In this document: positions 43,741-52,353 of the stretch, in pieces
Numbering within the stretch: the stretch's first letter is position 1
Layout: every line of letters begins with the position of its first letter
Source: Phenylobacterium sp.
GTDB lineage: Bacteria; Pseudomonadota; Alphaproteobacteria; Caulobacterales; Caulobacteraceae
DNA: 64,000 nt
Assembly (NCBI RefSeq): GCF_030646615.1
Contig: NZ_JAUSLG010000066.1
Coordinates: forward strand, 94,562-158,561
Direction of reading: 5' to 3'
Program-made: the position numbers and the translations under genes
Notes under the pieces: generated by a model
Told to the model about the DNA's origin: nothing
Seen by the model: the letters and a program-made list of their open reading frames with translations, nothing else
The model's database searches: none

Positions 43741-44466
43741 TCAGCCGGCCATATACTGACCGCCGTTCAGGGACAGTGTCGATCCGGTCACATAGCCGGC
43801 GTGCTCTCCGGACAGGAAGGCGACCATGTCGGCGATCTCGTCGCCACGCCCGAGCCGGCCCACGGGAATCTGGCCGATGATGCCCTTCAGCACCTCTTCA
43901 GGCACGGCGGTGACCATCTCGGTGTCGATATAGCCCGGGGCGATGCAGTTCACGGTCACGCCCTTGCGGGCGTTCTCCAGGGCCAGCGCCTTGGTGAAGC
44001 CGATCATGCCGGCCTTGGCGGCCGAATAGTTAGTCTGGCCGATCTGGCCCTTCTGGCCGTTGATCGACGAGATATTGATGATCCGGCCCCAGCCGCGCTC
44101 GCGCATGCCCTCGATCACCTGCCGGGTCATGTTGAACAGGGAGTCCATGTTCACCCGGATCACCTCCGACCACTGCTCGGAGTCCATCTTGTGGAAGAAG
44201 CCGTCGCGGGTGATGCCGGCGTTGTTGACCAGCACGTCCACCGGGCCGAGCGTCGCGGCCACCTGGTCCACCGCGGCCTTGCAGTCGGCGAACACCCCGA
44301 CATTGCCCTTGACCACCATGACGCCGAGCTCGCGCGCGCAGGCCTCGGCGGCGGCCTCATTGCCGGAATAGCCGGCCGCGACCTCGAAGCCGTCGGCCTT
44401 GAGCCTCTGGCAGATCGCCCGACCGATCCCGCGGGTGCCCCCTGTGACGAACGCCACCTTGGCCAT
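43741..44466 (-). CDS. phaB: Acetoacetyl-CoA reductase
   Basis: 241 residues, short-chain dehydrogenase. NADP-binding TGGTRGIG (8-15), catalytic Ser in NISSINGQKGQIG and YSAAKAGM (Tyr and Lys). WSEVIRVNMDSLFNMTRQVI and QIPVGRLGRGDEIADMVAFL match PhaB. Reduces acetoacetyl-CoA to (R)-3-hydroxybutyryl-CoA for polyhydroxybutyrate. It follows phaA by 69 bp on the same strand. Confidence 0.93.
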   Translation of the reverse strand: MAKVAFVTGGTRGIGRAICQRLKADGFEVAAGYSGNEAAAEACARELGVMVVKGNVGVFADCKAAVDQVAATLGPVDVLVNNAGITRDGFFHKMDSEQWSEVIRVNMDSLFNMTRQVIEGMRERGWGRIINISSINGQKGQIGQTNYSAAKAGMIGFTKALALENARKGVTVNCIAPGYIDTEMVTAVPEEVLKGIIGQIPVGRLGRGDEIADMVAFLSGEHAGYVTGSTLSLNGGQYMAG

Positions 44467-44535
44467 GTGCTGTCTCCCCCTACTTGTTTTCGGAGCCGGG
44501 AGCTTGAACGCCCCCTGGCGGGATGTCCTTGCCGG

Positions 44536-45711
44536 CTAGACCTGCTCGACGCACATGGCCACGCCCATGCCGCCGCCGACACAGAGGGTCGCCAGGCCCC
44601 TGCGGGCCCCTGAGCGCTTCATCTCGTAGAGCAGGGTGGTCAGGATTCGCGCGCCCGAGGCGCCGATGGGGTGGCCGATGGCGATGGCCCCGCCATTGAC
44701 GTTCACCTTGTCGCCGTCGAGCCCGAGCTCGCGCACGACGCAGATCGACTGGGCGGCGAAGGCCTCGTTGGACTCCACCAGGTCGAGATCGTCCACGGTC
44801 CAGCCGGCCTTTTCCAGGGCCTTGCGGCTGGCCGGGATCGGGCCGGTGCCCATCACCTCGGGATCGACGCCGGCATGGGCCCAGGACGCGATGCGGGCCA
44901 GGGGCTTCAGGCCGCGGGCCTTGGCCTCCTCGGCGCTCATGACCACCAGGGCCGCGGCGCCGTCGTTCAGGCCGGACGCGTTGGCGGCGGTCACCGAGCC
45001 TTCCTTATTGAAGGCCGGACGCAGGCCCGACACGCTCTCCAGTGTGGCCCCATGGCGGATATATTCGTCCTGATCGACCACCGTGTCGCCCTTGCGGCCC
45101 TTGAGGGTGACGGGTGCGATCTCGTCTGTGAACTTGCCGGCCTTCTGCGCGGCCTCGGCGCGGTTCTGCGAGGCGACGGCGAAATTGTCCTGGTCGCTCC
45201 GGGTGATCTGCCAGCGGGCGGCGATGTTCTCGGCCGTCTGGCCCATGTGATAGCCGTGGAAGGCGTCCCACAGCCCGTCCTTGATCATGGTGTCGACGAA
45301 ATTCAGGTCACCCATCTTCTGGCCCGAGCGCAGATGGGCCGCATGGGGCGCCTGGCTCATGCTTTCCTGGCCGCCGGCGATGACGATCTTCGAGGCCCCT
45401 TCGGCCACCTGCTGGGCCGCCAGGGCCACGGCGCGCAGGCCCGAACCGCAGAGCTGGTTCAGACTCCAGGCCGGGGCCTCCACCGGAATGCCGGCGGCGA
45501 TCGAGGCCTGGCGGGCGGGCCCTTGGCCAGCGCCGGCCTGCAGCACCTGGCCCAGAATGACCTCGTCGATGTCGGCGGGGCTCAGCCCCGCACGGCTGAT
45601 GGCCGCGGTGATGGCCACCTGGCCCAGCGTGTGGGCCGGCAGGCTGGCCAGGGCGCCGTTGAACGACCCCACAGGGGTGCGCGCGGCCGAGACGATCACC
45701 ACATCGGTCAT
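44536..45711 (-). CDS. phaA: Acetyl-CoA acetyltransferase (beta-ketothiolase)
   Basis: 391 residues. The acyl-accepting Cys is in [12 protein letters not shown] (about 88), the C-terminal catalytic [18 protein letters not shown] and [11 protein letters not shown]. Condenses two acetyl-CoA to acetoacetyl-CoA. Forms an operon with phaB and is divergent from phaR. Confidence 0.95.
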   Translation of the reverse strand: MTDVVIVSAARTPVGSFNGALASLPAHTLGQVAITAAISRAGLSPADIDEVILGQVLQAGAGQGPARQASIAAGIPVEAPAWSLNQLCGSGLRAVALAAQQVAEGASKIVIAGGQESMSQAPHAAHLRSGQKMGDLNFVDTMIKDGLWDAFHGYHMGQTAENIAARWQITRSDQDNFAVASQNRAEAAQKAGKFTDEIAPVTLKGRKGDTVVDQDEYIRHGATLESVSGLRPAFNKEGSVTAANASGLNDGAAALVVMSAEEAKARGLKPLARIASWAHAGVDPEVMGTGPIPASRKALEKAGWTVDDLDLVESNEAFAAQSICVVRELGLDGDKVNVNGGAIAIGHPIGASGARILTTLLYEMKRSGARRGLATLCVGGGMGVAMCVEQV

Positions 45712-45821
45712 AGGAAGCTTCTCCCTCAGTCTTCGTCGCTATCTATCAGGACGACCAGGGCCTTGGGCAAGGGCGGCGCGCGCGGCGGCGTGATTTGCGC
45801 TTTTCCTCGCATCCGCGATAC

Positions 45822-45830
45822 TGCGCTGCA
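45822..45830. promoter_or_regulatory. Candidate PhaR operator between phaA and phaR
   Basis: TGCGCTGCA is a TGC-N3-GCA dyad, preceded by C. PhaR regulators are reported to bind CTGC-N3-GCAG-type sites upstream of their own gene and pha genes. It lies 50 bp before the phaR start and about 110 bp from phaA. Single site, short motif. Confidence 0.4.
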
Positions 45831-45879
45831 AAGCCGGACCCGCCGCCAAAGGCGCGGCCCGAAGAAATAGGGAAACGGG

Positions 45880-46512
45880 ATGGCTGAGACCCAGGACGGC
45901 GGCGGAAAAACGAGCGGCGGCAAGCAGGCCGGCGACCGCGTGGTCATCAAGAAGTATGCGAACCGGCGGCTCTACAACACCGCCTCGTCTTCCTATGTCA
46001 CCCTTGAGCATCTGGCCGAGATGGTGAAACAGGGGGTGGATTTTGTCGTCTATGACGCCAAGACCAATGACGACATCACCCGCACGGTCCTGACCCAGAT
46101 CATCTTCGAGGAAGAGAGCCAAGGTCAGAGCCTGCTGCCCATCCAGTTCCTGCGCCAGCTGATCGGCTTCTATGGCAACTCCATGGAGGCCTTCCTGCCC
46201 AGCTATCTGGAGCTGTCCCTGGCCACCTTCGCCCAGCAGCAGGAGCGGATGCGCACCCAGTTCACCCAGATGGGTCAGGCCACGCCGCTGGGCGCCTATG
46301 ACGACCAGATCCGCCAGAACCTGGCCATGTTCGACCGGGCGATGAAGATGTTCACCCCCTTCGCCTACGCCCCCAAGGCCGAGGACGCCGCGGCGCGCAG
46401 CGAGACCCCGGCGCCCAGCGAAGGCGGCGCCCAGACCGACCTGCTCAAGACCCTCCAGGAACAGATGTCGGCCATGCAGGCCCAGATCAACAAGCTGGCC
46501 TCGAAGGATTGA
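45880..46512 (+). CDS. phaR: Polyhydroxyalkanoate synthesis repressor
   Basis: 210 residues. The N-terminal DNA/PHA-binding domain has VVIKKYANRRLYNTASSSYV and LEHLAEMVKQGVDFVVYDAK, with TRTVLTQIIFEEE, diagnostic of PhaR. The C-terminus is a Gln-rich helix ending in KLASKD. Represses phasin and pha genes until polymer granules titrate it. Divergent from phaA-phaB. Confidence 0.93.
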   Translation: MAETQDGGGKTSGGKQAGDRVVIKKYANRRLYNTASSSYVTLEHLAEMVKQGVDFVVYDAKTNDDITRTVLTQIIFEEESQGQSLLPIQFLRQLIGFYGNSMEAFLPSYLELSLATFAQQQERMRTQFTQMGQATPLGAYDDQIRQNLAMFDRAMKMFTPFAYAPKAEDAAARSETPAPSEGGAQTDLLKTLQEQMSAMQAQINKLASKD

Positions 46513-46594
46513 GCACGGATGCGAGAAGCCGCCTTCCGCCTTCCTTAAGAAAGCTCGTCCAGGCTGGTCCGGTTCAGGCCGAAGGAGCCCGCCC

Positions 46595-46927
46595 TTGACC
46601 TTGCCCATCGATCCTCTCCGGCAGATCGCGCGTCTGCGTCGTGTGCGGCCGCGGACCCATGAGGCGCAGGGCGGGGCTGATGAAGAGCATCCGAACCTGC
46701 CGGTTCCGGTGGGCGGCCTCGAACCCGCAGCGCCGCCTGCGCCGATCACCCGCGGCGGACCGGCCACCTTCACCGCCCATGTCATGGGCGCGGGCGAACA
46801 GAAGCGCGGCCTGCGCGGCGGCCCCCCGACCCTGAACGCCGCCCGCAACGCCTATAATCAGACCGAGTTTTCCGGCCAGGCCGATCGGCGGGCCCGCAAG
46901 GGCGGCCTGACCCGCACCGACATCTAG
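46595..46927 (+). CDS. Small hypothetical protein
   Basis: 110 residues, downstream of phaR on the same strand (82 bp). Rich in Pro, Gly and Arg with a conserved-looking C-terminal part: TFTAHVMGAGEQKRGLRGGP and TLNAARNAYNQTEFSGQADR. Probably disordered. Not recognised, but the clean frame and codon use support it as real. Confidence 0.6.
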   Translation: MTLPIDPLRQIARLRRVRPRTHEAQGGADEEHPNLPVPVGGLEPAAPPAPITRGGPATFTAHVMGAGEQKRGLRGGPPTLNAARNAYNQTEFSGQADRRARKGGLTRTDI

Positions 46928-46951
46928 CTCCGCCGTCCCAGGCCGCGGCGC

Positions 46952-47275
46952 CTAGCCCTGCCCGTTCCTGCCGAGCAGGCGGGCAAGATCGGCCTCCAGG
47001 GCGGCCACCTTCCGCTCCAGGGCGGCGATCCGCGCCTCAGGGCCTGCGCCGGGGACCGGCGTGGAGACCCCGGCCTGCCGGGCGATTTCGGCGGCGCTCA
47101 CCCCCAGAACCTCGGCGAAGACGCCCACCTCGTCGGGGGAAAGCTCGCGCTGATCCTTATAGGCCAGCGCCAGGTCGGCCTCGCTCATGCCGGCGGCCGC
47201 CGCCAGCACCCGCCGGCTCAGGCCCCGCTCGGCCAGGCGGGCGTCGAACCACTGGGCGTCGAAGAACAAAGCCAA
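46952..47275 (-). CDS. Helix-turn-helix protein with C-terminal coiled coil
   Basis: 107 residues. Residues about 10-65 read as a helix-turn-helix (LAERGLSRRVLAAAAGMSEA, ADLALAYKDQRELSPDEVGV); the last 25 (ARIAALERKVAALEADLARL) form a leucine-zipper-like coiled coil. Probably a small DNA-binding regulator; targets unknown. Confidence 0.65.
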   Translation of the reverse strand: MALFFDAQWFDARLAERGLSRRVLAAAAGMSEADLALAYKDQRELSPDEVGVFAEVLGVSAAEIARQAGVSTPVPGAGPEARIAALERKVAALEADLARLLGRNGQG

Positions 47276-47444
47276 GGCGTACCTCCAAGCGAGCCTGCGA
47301 ACTGGCGCCGGTCTTGCTTAACCGAAGATGACCCTTTGTGCGTCTTCCACGGTTTGTCCCATGCTGGCCCTGGCCACCCGCGTCTTCGACATCACCCTTG
47401 TGGCCCTGATCTTCACGGCCCTCACCTGAGCGCAGCCTGCGGCG

Positions 47445-47879
47445 TCAGGCGTCGCCGCCGGAGAAGTCGATGTCCCGGCGCGCGGCGACAATGGTCACGA
47501 TGAAGCCCGCCAGCACGTCCAGCAGCACCATCACCGTGATCAGGAAATAGGTCGAGGTGGCGAAGGCCGGCGCCAGGAGAAACTGGACCAGGCAGATGAT
47601 GAACAGGATCATCGACAGGGCGTGATTGATGATCGCCACCCCGCGGCTGGTGGTGGATTTCAAAAGCTCGATGAACAGCACCACCAGGGCGGCGGCCAGC
47701 AGCAGGTCCCCCAGGCTGACCGACCAGTCGATATTGGACGCCATGCGGATGGTGAACAGGGCCTCGGCCATACGCGCGGGGGCGTCGACGGCTGAAAAGC
47801 CGCCGGTCAGGGTCAGGGCCACGAGGTTGTACACCAGCACCGGCAGGGCCAGCAGCGGAAACGCGGCGAACATGCGCAT
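47445..47879 (-). CDS. Four-helix membrane protein of unknown function
   Basis: 144 residues with four hydrophobic segments: FPLLALPVLVYNLVALTLTG, LGDLLLAAALVVLFIELLKS, ALSMILFIICLVQFLLAPAF and FLITVMVLLDVLAGFIVTIV. The second ends with STTSRGVAIINHA, a conserved cytoplasmic loop. Inner membrane. No function assigned. Confidence 0.7.
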   Translation of the reverse strand: MRMFAAFPLLALPVLVYNLVALTLTGGFSAVDAPARMAEALFTIRMASNIDWSVSLGDLLLAAALVVLFIELLKSTTSRGVAIINHALSMILFIICLVQFLLAPAFATSTYFLITVMVLLDVLAGFIVTIVAARRDIDFSGGDA

Positions 47880-47980
47880 TGGATCTCCCCCTCAGGCCAA
47901 GGTCGCCCAGGGCCGAAGCAACCTTAACCCTAGCCGCCGAGGCGCGGGAAGCTCTGGCCCCTCCTGCGGGAAGCCGGAGC

Positions 47981-48706
47981 CTAGGCCTCGTCCACCCCTT
48001 GCGGCCGGCGGGACCGCGCCTGCAGCCACATGACCCCCAGAAGGTCCCAGGCCGAGGCCCAGAGGCGCCCGAGATTGGTGTATTTCGACGCGCCGGTCTG
48101 GCGATGGCGATGGCCCACCGGACGGAAGCTCACCTCATAGCCCTCCCGCAGCATCAGGGCCGGGATGTAGCGATGGATGTGATCGAAATAGGGAAGCCGC
48201 AGGAAGGCCTCGCGCCGGAAGGCCTTCAGGCCGCAACCGGTGTCATTGGCCGCATCCCCCAGCAGCCGCTTGCGCACCCCATTGCCGAGCCGGGAGGCGA
48301 GCTTCTTGGCGCGGCTGTCCTGGCGCTTGACCCGCTCTCCCCCCACCAGGGCGAGATCCGGCCCCCCGGCGTTCAGGGCGTCCACCAGGGCCGGGCCGTC
48401 GGCGGGATCGTTCTGGCCGTCCCCATCCAGGGTGACGATCACGGGGGCGCGGGCCGCCAGGACCCCGGTGCGGATCGCCCGGCTCTGGCCGGAATTGCGC
48501 CGATGGCTGAGCACGCGCAGTTGCGGCAGCTCGGCCTTCAGCGCCTGCAGGCCCGCCCGCGTGCCGTCGCGGCTGGCGTCATCGACGAAAATGATCTCGA
48601 CTTCGCGGCCTTGGAAGGCGGCGGCGATTTCGCGGGCCAGGGCGGGCGCGGCGCCTTCTTCGTCAAAGACCGGCACGACCACGGAAATGTCAGGACTAGG
48701 GGTCAT
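47981..48706 (-). CDS. Family 2 glycosyltransferase, polyprenyl-phosphate type
   Basis: 241 residues from ATG 48706. GT-A fold: SVVVPVFDEEGAAPALAREI, EIIFVDDASRDGT, and TLDGDGQNDPAD (the DxD-like metal site), then VGHRHRQTGASKYTNLGRLW typical of dolichyl-phosphate mannose synthase-like enzymes. No C-terminal membrane helices. It probably charges undecaprenyl phosphate with a sugar for use by the divergent GT39 transferase. Confidence 0.85.
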   Translation of the reverse strand: MTPSPDISVVVPVFDEEGAAPALAREIAAAFQGREVEIIFVDDASRDGTRAGLQALKAELPQLRVLSHRRNSGQSRAIRTGVLAARAPVIVTLDGDGQNDPADGPALVDALNAGGPDLALVGGERVKRQDSRAKKLASRLGNGVRKRLLGDAANDTGCGLKAFRREAFLRLPYFDHIHRYIPALMLREGYEVSFRPVGHRHRQTGASKYTNLGRLWASAWDLLGVMWLQARSRRPQGVDEA

Positions 48707-48761
48707 GCTTCTCCATAGCCGAAAAGCTGGCGAGCGAAAGGATCGTGCTATCACCGGCGCC

Positions 48762-50465
48762 ATGACATTCCAGTCCAGTCTTCAATGGGCGAGCCAAGGT
48801 TGGCGAGGCCCCCTGTTTGCGGCCCTGCTGGCGCTCCTGGCCGGATTGCCCGGCGTGTTCGCCATGCCGCCCCTGGACCGGGACGAGGCGCGATTCGCCC
48901 AGGCCACCGCCCAGATGCTGGAGACCGGCGACCTGGTGGTGATCCGCTTCCAGGACGAGCCGCGGTTCAAGAAGCCCGTGGGCATCCACTGGCTGCAGGC
49001 CGCCAGCGTCTCCATGTTTTCGGCAGTCGAAGACCGGGAGATCTGGGCCTATCGCCTGCCCTCGCTGCTGGGCGCCATGCTGGCCGCCGCCGCCTGCGCC
49101 TGGGGGGCTGCGGCCTTTTTCGGGGCGCCGGCGGGGTTGATGGCCGGCGCCATGCTGGGCTCGACCCTGCTGCTCTCCACCGAGGCCTTCATCGCCAAGA
49201 CCGACGCCGTGCTCTGCGGGTCTGTCGTCCTGATGATGGCGGCCCTGGCCCGGATCTATGGCGCGGCCCGCGGCGGTTCGCCGGTGAGTTGGCGCACGCG
49301 GCTGCTGTTCTGGCTGGGCCTGTCGGCGGCCCTGCTGGTCAAGGGGCCCGTTGGCCTGATGGTCGTGGCCCTGACCAGCCTGGCCCTGATCGCCTGGGAT
49401 CGGAAGATCGACTGGCTGAAGGGCCTGGGCCTCAGCTGGGGTCCCATCCTGCTGGTGGGCCTGGTGGGCCCCTGGGCCTGGGCGGTCACCGTGGCCACCG
49501 ACGGCGGCTTCTGGACCACCGCCCTGATGAGCGACCTGGCGCCCAAGCTGGCCGGGGGCCATGAAAGCCACGGCGCGCCGCCGGGCTACCACCTGCTGGG
49601 CCTGAGCTTCCTCGCCTTCCCCATGACCCTGCTGATTCCCGGGGCTCTCGTCCTGGGCTGGGTGAAACGGCGCGAGCCTGGGGTGCGGTTCGCCCTGTGC
49701 TGGCTGATCCCCGCCTGGATCGCCTTCGAACTCACCCCGACCAAGCTGGTCCACTACACCCTGCCCACCTATGGCGCCCTGGCCTGGCTGGCGGCGGCGG
49801 CCCTGCGCGACGGGATCGGGCCCGCCGCCCGATGGACCGGGGCCGTGCTCGCAGCCCTGTCGGGCCTAATCCTGGCCGGGCTCTGCTTCTATCTGGTCTC
49901 CGAGTTTGGCGGGAACGCCGATGTCACCGCCGCCGCCGCGGCGGGCGGCCTGCTCGCCGCGGCGGGGCTCGTCGGCGGGTTCATGCTGGTCAGCCAGGCG
50001 CCGAAGGGCGCCATGGTCGCGGCCATGGGCCTGGCCATCCTGGGGCACGCCGCCCTGGCCGCCGGCCTCGTCCCCGGCCTCGCCCCCCTGTGGAGCTCGG
50101 CCCGGGTGGCGCGAATCATGGAGTCTGAACGCCTCCTGCCCCGGCAGGGCATGGCCGCCGCCCCCGTGGCTGTGGCGGGCTACGCCGAACCCAGCCTGGT
50201 CTTCGCCCTGGGCACGCCCACCAGTCTCAAGGACGGCGCCGAGGCCGCCCAGGCCATCGGCGCGTTCCGTCCGGCTGTGGTGGACGCCTCTGAAGAGGCG
50301 GCCTTCCGCGCCGAACTCAACGCCCGGGGGCTGCAGGTCCGTCAGGTTCGCGAGGTCCGGGGCCTCAACTATTCCAATGGCGATCGCACCCATCTGCGCA
50401 TCTATATGAACGCTGCGCCCCGGCCCGCGCCGGCTGAGGGCCGGGTGATCGGAGGCCGCCCATGA
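48762..50465 (+). CDS. GT39/ArnT-like integral membrane glycosyltransferase
   Basis: 567 residues from ATG 48762, where a hydrophobic N-terminal helix begins; the frame continues upstream only as antisense to the GT2 gene. The first loop has LDRDEARFAQATAQMLETGD and PRFKKPVGIHWLQ, the catalytic Asp and conserved region of ArnT/PMT enzymes. About 11 membrane helices are visible, then a periplasmic C-terminal domain (about 450-567). It transfers a sugar from a polyprenyl phosphate to a lipid or protein acceptor. It overlaps the HMG-CoA lyase start by 4 bp. Confidence 0.85.
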   Translation: MTFQSSLQWASQGWRGPLFAALLALLAGLPGVFAMPPLDRDEARFAQATAQMLETGDLVVIRFQDEPRFKKPVGIHWLQAASVSMFSAVEDREIWAYRLPSLLGAMLAAAACAWGAAAFFGAPAGLMAGAMLGSTLLLSTEAFIAKTDAVLCGSVVLMMAALARIYGAARGGSPVSWRTRLLFWLGLSAALLVKGPVGLMVVALTSLALIAWDRKIDWLKGLGLSWGPILLVGLVGPWAWAVTVATDGGFWTTALMSDLAPKLAGGHESHGAPPGYHLLGLSFLAFPMTLLIPGALVLGWVKRREPGVRFALCWLIPAWIAFELTPTKLVHYTLPTYGALAWLAAAALRDGIGPAARWTGAVLAALSGLILAGLCFYLVSEFGGNADVTAAAAAGGLLAAAGLVGGFMLVSQAPKGAMVAAMGLAILGHAALAAGLVPGLAPLWSSARVARIMESERLLPRQGMAAAPVAVAGYAEPSLVFALGTPTSLKDGAEAAQAIGAFRPAVVDASEEAAFRAELNARGLQVRQVREVRGLNYSNGDRTHLRIYMNAAPRPAPAEGRVIGGRP

Positions 50466-51364
50466 GCCGGAAAATCCAGATCGTCGAGGTCGGCCCTCGC
50501 GACGGCCTGCAGAACGAGAAGGTCCTTCTGGAGGTCGAACAGAAGATCGAGTTCATCGACCGGCTGCGCAGCGCCGGCGCCCGGCGCATCGAGACCGTGT
50601 CCTTCGTCAATCCGCGACGCGTGCCCCAGATGGCCGGCGCCGAGGAGATCATGGCCGCCCGGCCGCCGGAGGGCCACTTCTCGCCGATCGGGCTGGTGCT
50701 CAACGCCCGCGGCTGGGACCGGGCGGTCGCCACAGGCTGCGCCGAGGCCAATGTGGTGGTCTGCGCCACAGACGGCTTTGGCGTGCGCAACCAGGGCGCC
50801 ACCACCGCCGAGCAGATGGCCGCCCTAGCCGCCATCGTCGAGCGCCGCCGGGCCGAGGGCGGGCCGGCCCTGTCCATGACGCTTTCGGTGGCCTTCGGCT
50901 GTCCGTTCGACGGCGAAGTCAGCCTCGATCAGGTGACGGCCCTGGCCGGGGAAGCCGCCAGGCTGGGGGTGGCAGAGATCGCCCTGGCCGACACCATCGG
51001 CGTCGCCGATCCCTGGACGGTGCGTGAGCGGATCGCCGCGGTGCGCCAGGTCGCGCCGGAGACGACCCTGCGCATGCACTTCCACGACACGCGCAATACG
51101 GGGCTGGCCAACGCCTTCGCCGCGGTCGAGGGCGGCGTGGACGTATTGGACGCCAGTTGCGGCGGGCTCGGCGGCTGTCCGTTCGCCCCGGACGCCACCG
51201 GCAATATCGGGACCGAGGACCTGGTCTACATGCTGGAGCGGGCCGGCTTCGAGACCGGCTATGACCTGGACGGCCTGATCGCGACGGCCCAGTGGATGTC
51301 AGGCCTGCTGGGCAAACCGCCGGCGGCCTCGGTCAGCCGGGCGGGCGGATTTCCAAAGGCTTAG
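50462..51364 (+). CDS. Hydroxymethylglutaryl-CoA lyase
   Basis: 300 residues. TIM-barrel family signature VEVGPRDGLQNEK at 9-21 and SCGGLGGCPFAPDATGNIGT containing the loop Cys. LRMHFHDTRNTGLANAFAAV provides metal ligands. Cleaves HMG-CoA to acetyl-CoA and acetoacetate in leucine degradation. Coupled to the GT39 gene by ATGA, although no functional link is evident. Confidence 0.9.
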   Translation: MSRKIQIVEVGPRDGLQNEKVLLEVEQKIEFIDRLRSAGARRIETVSFVNPRRVPQMAGAEEIMAARPPEGHFSPIGLVLNARGWDRAVATGCAEANVVVCATDGFGVRNQGATTAEQMAALAAIVERRRAEGGPALSMTLSVAFGCPFDGEVSLDQVTALAGEAARLGVAEIALADTIGVADPWTVRERIAAVRQVAPETTLRMHFHDTRNTGLANAFAAVEGGVDVLDASCGGLGGCPFAPDATGNIGTEDLVYMLERAGFETGYDLDGLIATAQWMSGLLGKPPAASVSRAGGFPKA

Positions 51365-51412
51365 AGCGCGTTTCGCTCCGATAACCGGTTCCCACTTATC
51401 GGAACGCGCTCT
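51363..51412. repeat. Intergenic palindromic repeat element
   Basis: AGAGCGCGTT...CCGATAA and TTATCGG-AACGCGCTCT are inverse complements with a 5-6 base bulge and the loop CCGGTTCCCAC. Similar short palindromes (AGAGC...CCGGTT...GCTCT) are dispersed in alphaproteobacterial genomes. It lies between convergent genes and may also serve as terminator. Confidence 0.6.
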
Positions 51413-51414
51413 GG

Positions 51415-52353
51415 CTAGATCGCCCGGCCGGTCAGCCGCCAGAGCAGCGGCCGGGCCACGGCGGCCCCCACCACCAGGGGCCAGAGCAGCCAGGCGGCCA
51501 GAGCCTCGCCCAGCCCATGGGCGCGTTTGCGGAAATAGCGGGCCAGGCCCAGGCCCTTATAGAGCTCGACCCGCAAGGGGCTGGCCCGGCTGGTATGGCC
51601 CAGATGGATGACCTCGGCCTTGGGGTGGAACATGACCTCGCCGCCGGCCTCCCGCACCCGCCAGCAGAGGTCGATATCCTCCACGTGAAGGAAATAGCCT
51701 TCATCGAACCCGCCCAGGCGGGCGTAGTCGGCCCGGCGCATGGCGAAGAAGGCGCCGGAAATGGTCGGCACCGGGCAGAGCTCCGCGGGCGCCGCCTCAT
51801 TCTCCCAATGGACCTCGTAGCGGCGCAGGGCCTTGGCCCGGCGGGTCAGGCCGCTGAGCGACAGCAGGGCCGCCACCGGGGTGATTTCGCCGCGGCGGGC
51901 GCCCCGCTGTTCGGTGCGATCGGCGTTGAGCACCCGGCCGCCCACCAGGCGCATGGCCTGGCCGTCCAGCACCGCCTTGGCCAGCGCACGACTTCCACCC
52001 GGTTGCAGGAAGGCGTCCGGATTGAGGAAGATCAGCACTTCGCCGACCGCTCGCCCCGCGCCCAGATTGGCTCCGCGGGCGAAGCCCACATTGCCCTGGC
52101 CACGCACCAGCCGCATCTGCGGATGGCGTTCGGCATAGGCGTCCAGGATCGCCGCCTCGCGGGCGTCCGAGCCGTTGTCCACGACGATGAAGTCGTCCAC
52201 CTGGCGATCGCCGAGCACGCAGGCGAGGCTCTGCTCCAGAGCCTCGCCCGTCATGTACACGACCATGATCACCGAGACGCGCGCACCTTCGGTGATCCCA
52301 TGCGGCGTCGGGGCGGTCTCGACCGCCACAAACGATGCGCCGATATCGTTCAT
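51415..52353 (-). CDS. Family 2 glycosyltransferase, rhamnosyltransferase-like
   Basis: 312 residues. [52 protein letters not shown] and [12 protein letters not shown] (DxD-like), then [20 protein letters not shown], the acceptor/catalytic loop. A hydrophobic C-terminal helix ([19 protein letters not shown]) may anchor it. Probably acts in cell-surface polysaccharide. Its start overlaps the thrS stop by 4 bp. Confidence 0.85.
   Translation of the reverse strand: MNDIGASFVAVETAPTPHGITEGARVSVIMVVYMTGEALEQSLACVLGDRQVDDFIVVDNGSDAREAAILDAYAERHPQMRLVRGQGNVGFARGANLGAGRAVGEVLIFLNPDAFLQPGGSRALAKAVLDGQAMRLVGGRVLNADRTEQRGARRGEITPVAALLSLSGLTRRAKALRRYEVHWENEAAPAELCPVPTISGAFFAMRRADYARLGGFDEGYFLHVEDIDLCWRVREAGGEVMFHPKAEVIHLGHTSRASPLRVELYKGLGLARYFRKRAHGLGEALAAWLLWPLVVGAAVARPLLWRLTGRAI

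Noticed and set aside
47361..47429. 22-residue hydrophobic frame on the plus strand
   Set aside because: Too short to judge without conservation data; no clear ribosome-binding site.
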